64,000 nucleotides of DNA from Allocatelliglobosispora scoriae (GTDB taxonomy: Bacteria > Actinomycetota > Actinomycetes > Mycobacteriales > Micromonosporaceae), in NCBI RefSeq assembly GCF_014204945.1, contig NZ_JACHMN010000003.1, positions 2,914,001 to 2,978,000 on the forward strand. The letters run 5' to 3'. The position numbers were made by a program, and so were the translations under genes. The notes beneath the pieces were generated by a model. That model saw only the letters and a list, made by a program, of their open reading frames with translations, had not been told where the DNA came from and did not search any database. Of this stretch, positions 24,121 to 32,857 are shown piece by piece. Numbering within the stretch: position 1 is the first letter of the stretch; each line of letters opens with the position of its first letter.

Positions 24121-26712
24121 TTACTGCCTGGTGAGAGTCACCGCGTCGATCGACAGCCACTGCCCGCCGCTGCCGGCGGAGTAGAGGCCGATCGTGAGCT
24201 GCCCGTTGGTGACCGGGATGCCGGAGATGACGACGGTCTGCCACTTCGGCCAGCCGAGCGCCGGAATCGGTGCGGTGAGCTCCGGCTGGGCGGTGCCGTA
24301 GTTCTTCGCGCTGAGGTAGGCGCTGCTCTGCCCGCCACCGCCGACCGCCTGGACCGTCAGGGTGTAGGTGCCGTTGGCGAGCCCGGTGACGGTCTGGTCG
24401 GTGAAGACCTCGAAGGCGCTCGCCTTGTAGTGGGTGAGCCGGTAGCCGCCGGTGACGCCGCCCGCCTCGGTGAAGTCGGCGTCGGCGGAGGTGCCGGTGC
24501 TCCCGGCCCACGTGCCCCAACCGGTCGGAGTCTGGGTGGCCCCGGCGGCGTCGAAGCCGGCGTTGGCGACGGCCGCCGCGGTCTCGGCGGCGTAGACCGG
24601 GGTCGGGGCCGTGCCGAGGTCCAGGTAGTCGACCTCGGTGAACCCCACCCCGCCCTGGCGCAGGCGGATCGTGTTGCTCCCGGCCGCGAGGGTCACCGGC
24701 AACAGCTGCGGGGTCGCCGCGAAGTTACCCCACGCCTCGGTACGCGGGAACGGCGCCACGAACCGCTGCACCCCGTTGACGAGCACGTCGAGCCTGCTCA
24801 CGGCGCTGGTGCCGTTGGCGAAGCCGACCGCCATCCGGTATTCGCCGGCGCTCGGCACGGTCACCGAGAACTGGACGTAGTCGCCGGTGTTGTCGAGACC
24901 GCCGACATACTGGCCGCCGGACGCCGTGCCGGCGCTGCGGACCTGCCCGCCGGACCGGGTCGCCGACTCCGCCTCGTAGCGGGTCGTCGCCGGTGCGGTG
25001 ATCTGGGTGACGGTGAGGTTGTCGATCGCCGCGAACCCGGTGGCTCCGGTCGGCAGGTGCAGCCCGACCTGCGCCGTGGCGGCCGTCGCGGTGAACTCGA
25101 TCGACCGGTCGACCCACTGCCGGTTCGTGACGGCGTATGTGCCGACGGCGGAGGCGTAGCGGTTGTCGGCGAACAGGCGCGCCGTCTGATTGCCCTGGAT
25201 GAAGGCGCTGACCCGGTAGGTCGCACCGGTCTGGAGGCCCCGAACGGTGGTGGAGAGCTTCGCCTCGGTGACGGACGCGTCGGTGACGACCGTGCCCTTC
25301 CAGGCTCCGGACTGGGCGGTGCCGTTGTTCTCGGCGTAGACGTTCGGGCTGCCGGGGTCCGTTCCGGGGGTCCAGATGCTCCACCCGGCGAGGCTGCCCT
25401 GCTCGAAGTCGGCGTTGTTGACGAAGACCCGCTTCTCCGGGTCGACCGTCTGGCCGTTGATGCTGAAGGCGGTGGCGGTGGTGCTGCCGCCCCGAGCCGT
25501 CACCTGAGCTGCGGTGTTGGCCTCATAGAGGCTGACGATGCTGTCCCAGGACTGGCTGACCGGGTAGCCGCTCTTGATGTTGGGCGGGAAACCGGTGGTG
25601 AGGTCGTTGATGTAACGCCCGGCGTTGTTGGCGTAGATGCGGTCCTTGAACTCCTGCGGCGTACCCGCCATGCCCTTGATGATGCCCATGAGCCCGGCGA
25701 CGAACGAGGCCGTGCAGTCGGCGTCGTTGCCGATCAGCGACGCGATCTTCAGGCTGGTCAGGTAGTCGTTGTTGCCGTAGAGGATGGCGATGATCGCGGA
25801 CCCGTTGTTGCGGTCCGGGATCGCCATCTCGTTGTCCTGGCCGTAGACGTTGCGGACGAACGTCATCAGCTGCGCCTGCGCCCACCGCCAGTCGGTCGGG
25901 TTCTGGTCGTGCAGGGCGACCACCCGCTGATAGACGGCGTAGGGCCAGCTGTCGCGGGGCAGCACGACCGAGGCGTTCGCGAGCACCGTGCGGGCGTCGG
26001 TGGCGAAGTACGCCTGGCTGTACATCGTGCCGAGCAGCTTCGCCCAGACGACGGAGTCGAACTCGCCGGTGACGGACCCGAAGCGGCCGACGAGGTCGCG
26101 GGCGGTGGCGGGCATCCCCGGTGCGACGAGGCCCAGGGTGTCGTTCTCGATGTAGGGCTCGGTGAGCCAGTAGTGCCGGTCGTACTCGGCCTGCCCGGTC
26201 AGCGGCGGGACGAGGCCGTCGTTGCGCATGGCGGCGTTGGCGATGTCGCCGGGACCCCAGTCGCCGACGTTGTGTGCCACCCACTCGTCCTTGATGTCCT
26301 GATAGGAGGCGTCGGGGCCGTGGTCGGAGAGGATCAGCTGATTGAACAGGTCGATGTGGTAGTCGTCGTCGCTGCCGGTCTCGGCGGCCGCGAAGTGCGG
26401 TGCGCCGAGCCGGTCATAGCCGGGGTAGCCGTTCGGGGTCCAGCAGCTCAACGGTGCGTCCCCGCTGTAAGGGCCGTAGGTCGGCTGGAAGCAGACATCG
26501 GTGGGTTCGGGGCTGGGGCTCTTGTACTCGAACCCGGTCAGGACGCCGCCGACCTGCCCGAGCAGGGCGGCGAGCGTCTTGTCCCGGTAGTCGGCCCGGG
26601 TCAGCGTCAGGGTCGCTGCCTCGGCGGGGCCGGTGGGGTGCGCCGCCACCGGGAGCGTGGCGGCGGCGCTGAGGAGGATGAGGGCGGTCGTGGTTCTCGC
26701 GGTTCGGCGCAT
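24121..26712 (-). CDS. Secreted ADP-ribosylglycohydrolase-fold protein with carbohydrate-binding modules
   Basis: The 863-residue exported protein has a signal peptide (1-33, ending EAAT). Residues about 38-400 match the ADP-ribosylglycohydrolase fold. Both metal-binding motifs are recognisable: SDDDYHIDLF (114-123) and GNDADCTASFVAGLMG (328-343). Three beta-sandwich modules follow: about 428-572 (FVNNADFEQGSLAGW), a CBM6/35-like module at 577-698 (YEAESATRSGG to TEVDYLDLG), and about 708-863 (NAGFDAAGATQTPTGWGTW). The ATG at 26712 is supported by the signal peptide. It follows the TIM-barrel hydrolase gene across a long hairpin. A secreted enzyme of this fold with CBMs most likely acts on a glycan and not on ADP-ribosyl proteins, by inference. 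Confidence 0.85.
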   Translation of the reverse strand: MRRTARTTTALILLSAAATLPVAAHPTGPAEAATLTLTRADYRDKTLAALLGQVGGVLTGFEYKSPSPEPTDVCFQPTYGPYSGDAPLSCWTPNGYPGYDRLGAPHFAAAETGSDDDYHIDLFNQLILSDHGPDASYQDIKDEWVAHNVGDWGPGDIANAAMRNDGLVPPLTGQAEYDRHYWLTEPYIENDTLGLVAPGMPATARDLVGRFGSVTGEFDSVVWAKLLGTMYSQAYFATDARTVLANASVVLPRDSWPYAVYQRVVALHDQNPTDWRWAQAQLMTFVRNVYGQDNEMAIPDRNNGSAIIAILYGNNDYLTSLKIASLIGNDADCTASFVAGLMGIIKGMAGTPQEFKDRIYANNAGRYINDLTTGFPPNIKSGYPVSQSWDSIVSLYEANTAAQVTARGGSTTATAFSINGQTVDPEKRVFVNNADFEQGSLAGWSIWTPGTDPGSPNVYAENNGTAQSGAWKGTVVTDASVTEAKLSTTVRGLQTGATYRVSAFIQGNQTARLFADNRYASAVGTYAVTNRQWVDRSIEFTATAATAQVGLHLPTGATGFAAIDNLTVTQITAPATTRYEAESATRSGGQVRSAGTASGGQYVGGLDNTGDYVQFSVTVPSAGEYRMAVGFANGTSAVSRLDVLVNGVQRFVAPFPRTEAWGNFAATPQLLPVTLAAGSNTIRLRQGGVGFTEVDYLDLGTAPTPVYAAETAAAVANAGFDAAGATQTPTGWGTWAGSTGTSADADFTEAGGVTGGYRLTHYKASAFEVFTDQTVTGLANGTYTLTVQAVGGGGQSSAYLSAKNYGTAQPELTAPIPALGWPKWQTVVISGIPVTNGQLTIGLYSAGSGGQWLSIDAVTLTRQ

Positions 26713-26760
26713 GGGGGCGGAGCCTTCCGTGAGTGACGGGATGCCGCGGTCGCGGCCTTT

Positions 26761-26834
26761 TTCGCGTTGATCAAGGGAAGACTCGCCATCCGGGGCGTCC
26801 GATATGCGGCGAGTCTTCCCTTGATCAACGCGAA
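26761..26834. terminator. 27-bp perfect hairpin within the operon
   Basis: Arms 26761-26787 and 26808-26834 are perfect complements around a 20-base loop, abutting the stop codon of the upstream gene. The core GCGTTGATCAAGGGAA is AT-rich compared with flanking DNA. It may terminate most transcripts before the CBM protein gene. Confidence 0.65.
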
Positions 26835-28463
26835 TTAGAGGAACTTCTCGGCGTACTCGTGGGCGTCGCGGACGATCAGGTCGACCCGCTCGGGGGCCTG
26901 GTCTAGGGTGCCGTCTACGACGGTGAGGGTGGGGAGGACGCCTTCGCGCACCGGCAGGCGCCAGTGGGCGTTGTAGCCCGCCTCGTGGACTCCGGTCGAG
27001 CCGAAGGCCGGGTCGCCGAGGCAGACGTGGCCGAACGAACGGTTGGTGCCGGTGAACAGCGCCTCGTCCGGCTGGTCGTGGTGGGTGGGTACGGTGTCGC
27101 GGTGGCCGGCCTGGACCAGTGGGATGATGCCGCCGATCCCGTCGAACCAGGCCTCGCCCGCGATGAGCAGGTCGGGGCTGCCCGCGCGGATCAGCTCGAC
27201 GAGGGCCCGCAGCCCGGCGGTGGTGGAGCCGCGCGGGTCGTTGTTGTACATCGCCGAGATGTCGAGGAACGCCGCGTCGAACCCGTAGTCGTGGTGCAGG
27301 CGCACGATCTGCTCGGCGAGGTGGTGCCGCCACGGCTCGTAGGAGGGGTTGACGAGCGAACCCCAGCTGTGGTCGTAGTGGCGCGACGCGTCCCAGTCGA
27401 CGGAGCCGATGGGCGTGTGGCCGCTGGGGTTGAGCAGCTGCCCGGGAGCCGCCCAGGTCTCGAATCCGGGCAGGTCGCGGGCGGCGACGTTGGCACCGAA
27501 CATGGGCATGATCCGGGCGCCGAGGTCGTGCGCGCCCTCGACGAGGCGGCGGAACCCGGCGGCGCCGCCCATGCGCTCGTCGACGTCGAAGCGGCCGTAC
27601 CAGCGGTAGTAGCGGCCCTCCCAGCCGGGCAGGTAGGCGAGGATGCGCTTGGGGTCGATCTTCTCGCCGAGGCGGCGCAGCGTGTCGAGCATGCCGTCGT
27701 AGTCGAGGAAGATCCGGCCGGTGAAGTGCATGCCGTTGAGGCTGACGACGAGCGAGGTGTCGTCGCGCAGCCACGCCGGGACGTCGTCGCGGCCGGCCCA
27801 CTCCGGCAGGGCGTAGGCCTCGCGGATGTGCGCGGTGTGCTCGGCCCACACCGGGCCGAGGTCGGTCACCCTGCGCAACTCCCAGTCGGGTACGCCGAAC
27901 CGGCTGCGCGGCTTCGTCGCGTCGGTGTCGGCGATGAGCTCGAGGTCGCAGGTCTCGGGCGCGTCGAAGTGCGGCACGATGGCGAACCGCTTGGCGCGGA
28001 CCTCGGTGTCGAGGCTGCGTACCACGGTGGTGATGCCGTCGGGCCTGGTGAGCCCGAGCAGCGGCGTGGCGAGGTCGAACCAGCCGTTGGGGTACTGCAC
28101 GGTGCGCCCGGTGACCGGGACCGGCAGGGTGCCCTCGCGGACCGCCGTGACCTCGCCGGTGGGCTGGTCGTGCAGGACGACCGCGACGCAGCGGATGCCG
28201 TCGGGGTGGGTCGCGGTGACGCTCACCGTGACCCGGTCGTCGATCTCGGTGATGCGCACGACGGCCTGGCCGGGCCCCTGTTGCTGGCCCCCGGCCCAGG
28301 TCAGACCGTCTGCGCTGATGACGGTGGTGTCGCCGTCCTGCTCGACCCGCAGCCGGTCGGGGTCGAGTCCGTAGGCGTTCTCGCCGGTGTGGACGCGGAC
28401 GGTGACGGGCCCTAGCGCCGTGGTGAACCGGGGGTGGGGCCACCGGAAGCTCAGGTCTTGCAT
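26835..28463 (-). CDS. Putative glycoside hydrolase (TIM barrel), unclassified
   Basis: The 542-residue protein has no signal peptide and probably acts in the cytoplasm on the imported sugar. An N-terminal beta-rich domain (about 1-200) precedes a TIM-barrel region. Strand-end motifs include AYLPGWEGRYYRWYG, RIMPMFGANVAA, FDAAFLDISAMYNND and LLIAGEAWFDGIGG; the Asp of FLDIS and the Glu of AGEAWF are plausible catalytic residues. I could not place it in a GH family; it resembles uncharacterised alpha-glycosidase-like proteins near sugar importers. AAGGAG lies before the ATG at 28463. It follows the binding-protein gene by 35 bp in the same operon. Confidence 0.75.
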   Translation of the reverse strand: MQDLSFRWPHPRFTTALGPVTVRVHTGENAYGLDPDRLRVEQDGDTTVISADGLTWAGGQQQGPGQAVVRITEIDDRVTVSVTATHPDGIRCVAVVLHDQPTGEVTAVREGTLPVPVTGRTVQYPNGWFDLATPLLGLTRPDGITTVVRSLDTEVRAKRFAIVPHFDAPETCDLELIADTDATKPRSRFGVPDWELRRVTDLGPVWAEHTAHIREAYALPEWAGRDDVPAWLRDDTSLVVSLNGMHFTGRIFLDYDGMLDTLRRLGEKIDPKRILAYLPGWEGRYYRWYGRFDVDERMGGAAGFRRLVEGAHDLGARIMPMFGANVAARDLPGFETWAAPGQLLNPSGHTPIGSVDWDASRHYDHSWGSLVNPSYEPWRHHLAEQIVRLHHDYGFDAAFLDISAMYNNDPRGSTTAGLRALVELIRAGSPDLLIAGEAWFDGIGGIIPLVQAGHRDTVPTHHDQPDEALFTGTNRSFGHVCLGDPAFGSTGVHEAGYNAHWRLPVREGVLPTLTVVDGTLDQAPERVDLIVRDAHEYAEKFL

Positions 28464-28498
28464 GGTGGGTGCTCCTTGCAGTGCGGGTGCGGGTGAGG

Positions 28499-29791
28499 TC
28501 AGGAAGCCAGGCGGCTGCGGAAGCCGTCGTTGCCGGTGCTGATCGCCTTGGCGGTGTCGCCGACGAAGATCCAGTCGCGCAGGAACTTCAGGTAGGGGCC
28601 GGTCGGGTCGATGAACAGCGAGTTGTACTTCGCGGTCACCGGCACCTTGGCGGTGGCGATGAGCTTGTTGGCGACGAGCAGCCGGGGCTCGGCCTGGGTG
28701 GCGGCGTTGTCGGCGGCGTCGGCGCGGACGGTGAGCTGGCCGGTGTTGGCGACGACGGTCTTCTGCACGTCGGCGGACATGCTCCAGGCGATGAAGTCCC
28801 AGGCGGTCTGGGCGTTCTTGGCGCCCTTGGAGATGCCGATGACGTCGCCGCCGAGGAAGGCGGAGGTGCCCTGGGAGCCGGGGATGGCGGTGACGCCGAA
28901 GTCGAGGTTCTTGTCGGCCTTGTAGACGCTGACGCCGAAGCTGCCCAGCGCGACCATGCCGACCTTGCCGGACTGGAAGCCGGTGAGCCAGGTGGCGCCG
29001 TTGTCGTCCTTCGCCGCGGGCGGCATGAGCTTCTCGTCCCACATCGTCTTGTGGGCGTTGAGGGCGGCGGCGACGGCGGGGCTGTCGAGCGTGGCCTTGG
29101 TGCCGTCGGCGTTCATGATGTCGCCGCCGCTGGCCCAGATGTAGGGGAGCAGGGTGTAGGCGTTGCAGCCGGCGCAGTTGCCGGCCATGGTGAAGCCGTA
29201 GGTCCCGTCGCCGAGCGCGGTGATCTTGCGAGCGGCGTTGACGAGCTCGTCGAGGGTCGTCGGCGGCTTGGCCGGGTCGAGTCCGGCCTTGGTGAACAGC
29301 GCCTTGTTGTAGTAGAGCATCGACACGTCGAGCTGGTGTGGCAGGGCGTAGATCTTGCCGTCGACGGTGCTGATGTCGACGCCGGCCGGGGCGAGCTCAC
29401 CCTTGTAGGGCAGGGCGTTGACCTGAGCGGTGATGTCGGTGAGCAGGTTCTGGCTGGTCAGCGACTTGACGTTGGCGATGTCGACGGCCGCCAGGTCGGG
29501 TGTGTCGCCGCTGCGGACCGCCTGGACGTACTTCTGCACGTACTGGGCGTCGGGCACCGTCAGCATGGTGATCTTGCGGTCGGGGTTGGCGGTGTTCCAG
29601 GCGGCGACGAGTGCCTTGTCCAGGGGTTCGTCGGCGGCGCGTACCCAGAGGGTCGCGGGCCCGGAGCCGCTGAGCGCCGCGGGGGCGCCGGTGTCGGTGG
29701 CCGGAGTGTTACTGCAGGCGGAGACGGTGACGGCCGTGACGAGGACGGCCAGCACCGGCACCAGCCGGCGCAGCCGGGGTGCGGTAGACAT
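28499..29791 (-). CDS. ABC sugar importer, solute-binding lipoprotein
   Basis: The 430-residue extracellular lipoprotein has a signal peptide with lipobox TVSAC (Cys near 26) and the family 1 carbohydrate-binding fold (ATLWVRAADEPLDKALVAAWN, DISTVDGKIYALPHQLDVSMLYYNK). It is third in the operon, after the two permeases, an order opposite to the usual. The hydrolase gene downstream suggests an oligosaccharide ligand that is processed after import. Confidence 0.93.
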   Translation of the reverse strand: MSTAPRLRRLVPVLAVLVTAVTVSACSNTPATDTGAPAALSGSGPATLWVRAADEPLDKALVAAWNTANPDRKITMLTVPDAQYVQKYVQAVRSGDTPDLAAVDIANVKSLTSQNLLTDITAQVNALPYKGELAPAGVDISTVDGKIYALPHQLDVSMLYYNKALFTKAGLDPAKPPTTLDELVNAARKITALGDGTYGFTMAGNCAGCNAYTLLPYIWASGGDIMNADGTKATLDSPAVAAALNAHKTMWDEKLMPPAAKDDNGATWLTGFQSGKVGMVALGSFGVSVYKADKNLDFGVTAIPGSQGTSAFLGGDVIGISKGAKNAQTAWDFIAWSMSADVQKTVVANTGQLTVRADAADNAATQAEPRLLVANKLIATAKVPVTAKYNSLFIDPTGPYLKFLRDWIFVGDTAKAISTGNDGFRSRLAS

Positions 29792-29815
29792 TGTTGACTC
29801 CTATGTGAGTGGCAC

Positions 29816-30676
29816 TTATTCCTTGACGGCGCCGCCGGTGAGCCCGGCGACGTAGTAGCGCTGCAGGATGAGGAAGATGACGACGCACGGGACGGCCGAG
29901 ACGACGGCCCCGGTCTCCAGTACGCCCCAGTTGAGCGTCCCGCCCGCACCGGACTGCAGGTTGGCCAGGACGACCGGCAGCGTGTACTGCTCCTGCCGGG
30001 TGGTGAAGATGAGCGCCGCGAGGAACTCGTTCCAGGCGGTGAAGAAGGCGTAGAGCGCGACGGTGGCCACGCCCGGCGCCACGATCGGCAGCAGGACCCG
30101 TCGCAGGGTGGCGAACGGTCCGGCACCGTCGACGATCGCCGCCTCCTCGACCGCCGCGGGGACGGCGGCGAAGGCGGCCCGCATGGTGAAGATGCCGAAG
30201 GGGATGGCGAAGACGGTGTAGACGAGGACGAGACCGGCGAGCGAGTTGGTCAGGTTCAGGTCGTCGAGGATGACGTAGAGCGACGGGACGATCGACTGGA
30301 ACGGGATCATCAGGGTGGACAGGACGATGAGGAAGAGCACGCCGCGGAACCGGAACCGGAACCGGGCGAATCCATAGCCCGCGAGCACCGACACGACGCT
30401 CGCGGCGACGACGGTCCCGAGGGTGACCAGGGCACTGTTGAGCACGTTGCGGGCGAGACCGGCGTCGAGCAGGCGCCGGTAGTTCTCCAGGCTGGGGCTC
30501 GACGGCAGCAGGGTGGGCGGGGTCTGGGCGAACTCGGCGCTGGTCTTGACCGAGGCGAGCAGCAGCCAGCCCAGCGGTGCGACGAACAGCAGCGCGAGCA
30601 GGCCGAAGACGGTCCAGAAGGCGGCGGCGGGCAGCCAGTCCGGGCGCCGGAGCCGCCGGGGCGTCGGGGTGGTCAC
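29816..30676 (-). CDS. ABC sugar importer permease, MalG type
   Basis: The 286-residue inner-membrane permease has six predicted helices and the EAA loop VEEAAIVDGAGPFATLRRVLLP. The GTG at 30676 is chosen because it overlaps the preceding stop codon (GTGA) and has GGGAGGAA five bases upstream; the longer open frame upstream is the neighbouring gene in another frame. It pairs with the MalF-type permease. Confidence 0.93.
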   Translation of the reverse strand: MTTPTPRRLRRPDWLPAAAFWTVFGLLALLFVAPLGWLLLASVKTSAEFAQTPPTLLPSSPSLENYRRLLDAGLARNVLNSALVTLGTVVAASVVSVLAGYGFARFRFRFRGVLFLIVLSTLMIPFQSIVPSLYVILDDLNLTNSLAGLVLVYTVFAIPFGIFTMRAAFAAVPAAVEEAAIVDGAGPFATLRRVLLPIVAPGVATVALYAFFTAWNEFLAALIFTTRQEQYTLPVVLANLQSGAGGTLNWGVLETGAVVSAVPCVVIFLILQRYYVAGLTGGAVKE

Positions 30677-31590
30677 GCTTCCTCCCGGGTACGCGTCAGC
30701 AGCAGCTGGATGCTGGTGAGGATGAGCAGGATGACCATGAGGGCGATCGACATCGCGGCGGAGTAGCCGAGGTTGAAGTCGATGAACCCGGCCCGGTAGA
30801 TGAGGTAGACGACCGGGATGGTGCTGTTGTCGGGGCCGCCCTGGGTCAGGATGAAGAACTGGTCGAAGGCGAGGTAGCTGCCGATGACGGTCAGGATGAG
30901 CACCAGGCCGATCGTCGGCCGCAGCAGCGGCAGGGTGATCTTGAAGTAGGTCCGCAGCCGGGAGGCCCCGTCGACCTGGGCGGCCTCGTAGTAGTCCTTC
31001 GAGATCGCCTGCATGCCGGTCATGAGCAGCAGCATCGTCAGCCCGACGGTCTTCCAGACCACGAGCACCACCACGACGGCGAGGGCCGACGGGAAGCTGG
31101 AGAAGACCGAGACCGGCCCGTCGACGACGCCGAGGCGGCGCAGCAGGTCGGGGATGATGCCGATCCGGTCGTCGAGCAGCCACAGCGTCACGTAGCTCGC
31201 CGTGGCGAAGCCGATCACCACCGGCACCACGTACGCCGTCCGCAGCAGCCCGACCCCGCGACGGCGGTGGCGGACCGCCGAGGCGAGCACCATGCCGACC
31301 ACGAGCAGCGCCGCCGTGGCGATCACCGTGTAGACGGTGGTGAAGCCGAGGCTGTCCCGGAACGACGTGTCGTGGGCGAGCCGTTCGTAGTTGGCGAGCC
31401 CGACGAAGCGGCGCTGGCCGAGCAGCGACCAGTCGTAGAACGACATCACCCCGGTGACGATCACGGGGAGGATGAACATCCCCAGCACGAGCAGGACGGC
31501 CGGGGCGACGAAGAGCAGGCCGAGCCGCTGCCGGCGGGCCATCGGACCACGCCGATGCCGCCGGGACCGGGCCGGTGCCGCGCTCGTCAT
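30673..31590 (-). CDS. ABC sugar importer permease, MalF type
   Basis: The 305-residue permease begins with LGLLFVAPAVLLVLGMFILP and carries the EAA loop YEAAQVDGASRLRTYFKITL. The ATG at 31590 has GGAGGCGG just upstream. It is the first gene of the operon and is divergent from the LacI regulator, with an operator palindrome 15-34 bp before its start codon. Confidence 0.93.
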   Translation of the reverse strand: MTSAAPARSRRHRRGPMARRQRLGLLFVAPAVLLVLGMFILPVIVTGVMSFYDWSLLGQRRFVGLANYERLAHDTSFRDSLGFTTVYTVIATAALLVVGMVLASAVRHRRRGVGLLRTAYVVPVVIGFATASYVTLWLLDDRIGIIPDLLRRLGVVDGPVSVFSSFPSALAVVVVLVVWKTVGLTMLLLMTGMQAISKDYYEAAQVDGASRLRTYFKITLPLLRPTIGLVLILTVIGSYLAFDQFFILTQGGPDNSTIPVVYLIYRAGFIDFNLGYSAAMSIALMVILLILTSIQLLLTRTREEA

Positions 31591-31604
31591 AACCGCCTCC
31601 ACGT

Positions 31605-31624
31605 TTACTTAATCGATTTCGTAA
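31605..31624. promoter_or_regulatory. LacI-type operator, importer side
   Basis: TTACTTAATCGATTTCGTAA is a 20-bp near-palindrome centred on ATCGAT, positioned in the leader or promoter of the importer operon. It resembles the second site at 31704 and is the likely target of the divergent LacI regulator. Confidence 0.65.
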
Positions 31625-31703
31625 GCCGGAACGTTACCGCCAGATATCCGGATCATGTCAAGGGGCCACGCAGAATATTTCTGCTAGAGTCCGCTCGACC
31701 GAC

Positions 31704-31720
31704 GTTTACGAAACCGATTG
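31704..31720. promoter_or_regulatory. LacI-type half-conserved operator, regulator side
   Basis: GTTTACGAAACCGATTG shares the TTACGAAA half of the site 100 bp away and has the central CG. It lies just before the LacI gene's ribosome binding site, suggesting autoregulation. Confidence 0.5.
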
Positions 31721-31729
31721 AGGAGTCCG

Positions 31730-32758
31730 GTGGCCGGATCGCACAGCTCAGCCGCCCGCGTCACGATGCGCGACGTGGCGTCCGTCGCCGGCGTCTCGAC
31801 CGCGACCGTCTCCAAGGTGCTCAACGAGCGACCCGATGTGGGCGATGAGGTGCGCAAACGTGTTCTCGACACCATAGCTCGGCTCGGTTATCGCCCCAAC
31901 GCGGTCGCCCGGGGGCTGCGCTCCCGCCACACCGACACCATCGCGATCCTCACCGACGACCTCGAGGGGATCTTCACGACCGCGCTCATGCGCGGCGTCG
32001 AGGACGCCGCCTCCGACTACAACACCTCGGTGCTGCTCGCCAACAGCTACGGCGACCCTGAGAAGGAGCGCACCCACCTGCGGCGACTGCTCGACCGGCA
32101 GGTCGACGGGCTCATCATCATGTCCGGCAACCGGGTCCGCCCCCGCTCCGGCCCGGCGCTGCCCCTGCCCGGTACGCCGTATCTGTTCCTCTACGAGTAC
32201 GGCGTCACCGAAGCGGTGCCCAGCATCCTCCCCGACGACCACGGCGGAGCCGTCCTCGCCGCCCGGCACCTGCTCGACATCGGCCGCCGCCGGATCGGGT
32301 TCATCAACGGTCCCGCGTCCTGGGAGGTGACCGCCGACCGCTTCCAGGGCCTTGTGCAGACCCTCGACGCGGCGGGTGCCCCGCTCGATCCGATGCTGGT
32401 GCGGCAGTCGCCGTCCTGGGCGCCCGAGGACGGGTACGCGCTGGCCAGCGCCATGCTCGACAATCCCGAGCCGCCCGATGCGATCTTCGGCGCCAGCGAC
32501 GACCTCGCCACCGGTGCGATGGCCGCCATCCACGACCGGGGCCTGCGCATCCCCGGCGACATCGCGGTCGTCGGGTTCGACGACCGGTCGCTCGCCGTGC
32601 ACCAGCGGCCGCCGCTCACCACGGTCGCCCTGCCGCTGCTGGAGATGGGCCGGGTCGCGGGCCGACGGCTGCTCGCCGCCGTCAACGGCGAGCCGCAGAG
32701 CCACGAGCTGATCCGGGTCCCCTGCGAGCTCAAGATCCGCGCCTCCACGATCGGCTGA
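31730..32758 (+). CDS. LacI-family transcriptional regulator
   Basis: The 342-residue repressor has an N-terminal helix-turn-helix (MRDVASVAGVSTATVSKVL), the hinge RPNAVARGLRS, and a sugar-sensing domain (GFINGPASWE, DIAVVGFDDRSLAVHQ). The GTG at 31730 is preferred because GAGGAG lies at 31720-31725; a TTG at 31718 is in frame but overlaps that site. It is divergent from the sugar operon, which it probably represses through the two AT-rich palindromes between them. Confidence 0.93.
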   Translation: MAGSHSSAARVTMRDVASVAGVSTATVSKVLNERPDVGDEVRKRVLDTIARLGYRPNAVARGLRSRHTDTIAILTDDLEGIFTTALMRGVEDAASDYNTSVLLANSYGDPEKERTHLRRLLDRQVDGLIIMSGNRVRPRSGPALPLPGTPYLFLYEYGVTEAVPSILPDDHGGAVLAARHLLDIGRRRIGFINGPASWEVTADRFQGLVQTLDAAGAPLDPMLVRQSPSWAPEDGYALASAMLDNPEPPDAIFGASDDLATGAMAAIHDRGLRIPGDIAVVGFDDRSLAVHQRPPLTTVALPLLEMGRVAGRRLLAAVNGEPQSHELIRVPCELKIRASTIG

Positions 32759-32764
32759 CCCACC

Positions 32765-32836
32765 CCGGTCACGTTTTGCAGCAAAGCGTGGCCATCTCGT
32801 TCGACGAGGCCACGCTTTGCTGCAAAACGTGACCGG
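32765..32836. terminator. 29-bp perfect bidirectional terminator hairpin
   Basis: Arms 32765-32793 and 32808-32836 are perfect complements with a 14-base loop, located between convergent genes. The core ACGTTTTGCAGCAAAGCGT is notably AT-rich for the genome. Confidence 0.8.
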
Positions 32837-32857
32837 AGTGGGGTGCTCAGGGCAGAT

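Noticed and set aside
24430-26736. Large plus-strand open frame opposite the CBM protein
   Set aside because: Same antisense effect of high GC; no start signal, no domain, and the minus strand is clearly coding.
26712-28443. In-frame extension upstream of the ADP-ribosylglycohydrolase-CBM gene to 28443
   Set aside because: The long open frame is a high-GC shadow of the hydrolase gene on the same strand. The real start at 26712 has a signal peptide right after it, and the extension is Arg/Pro/His-rich without domains.
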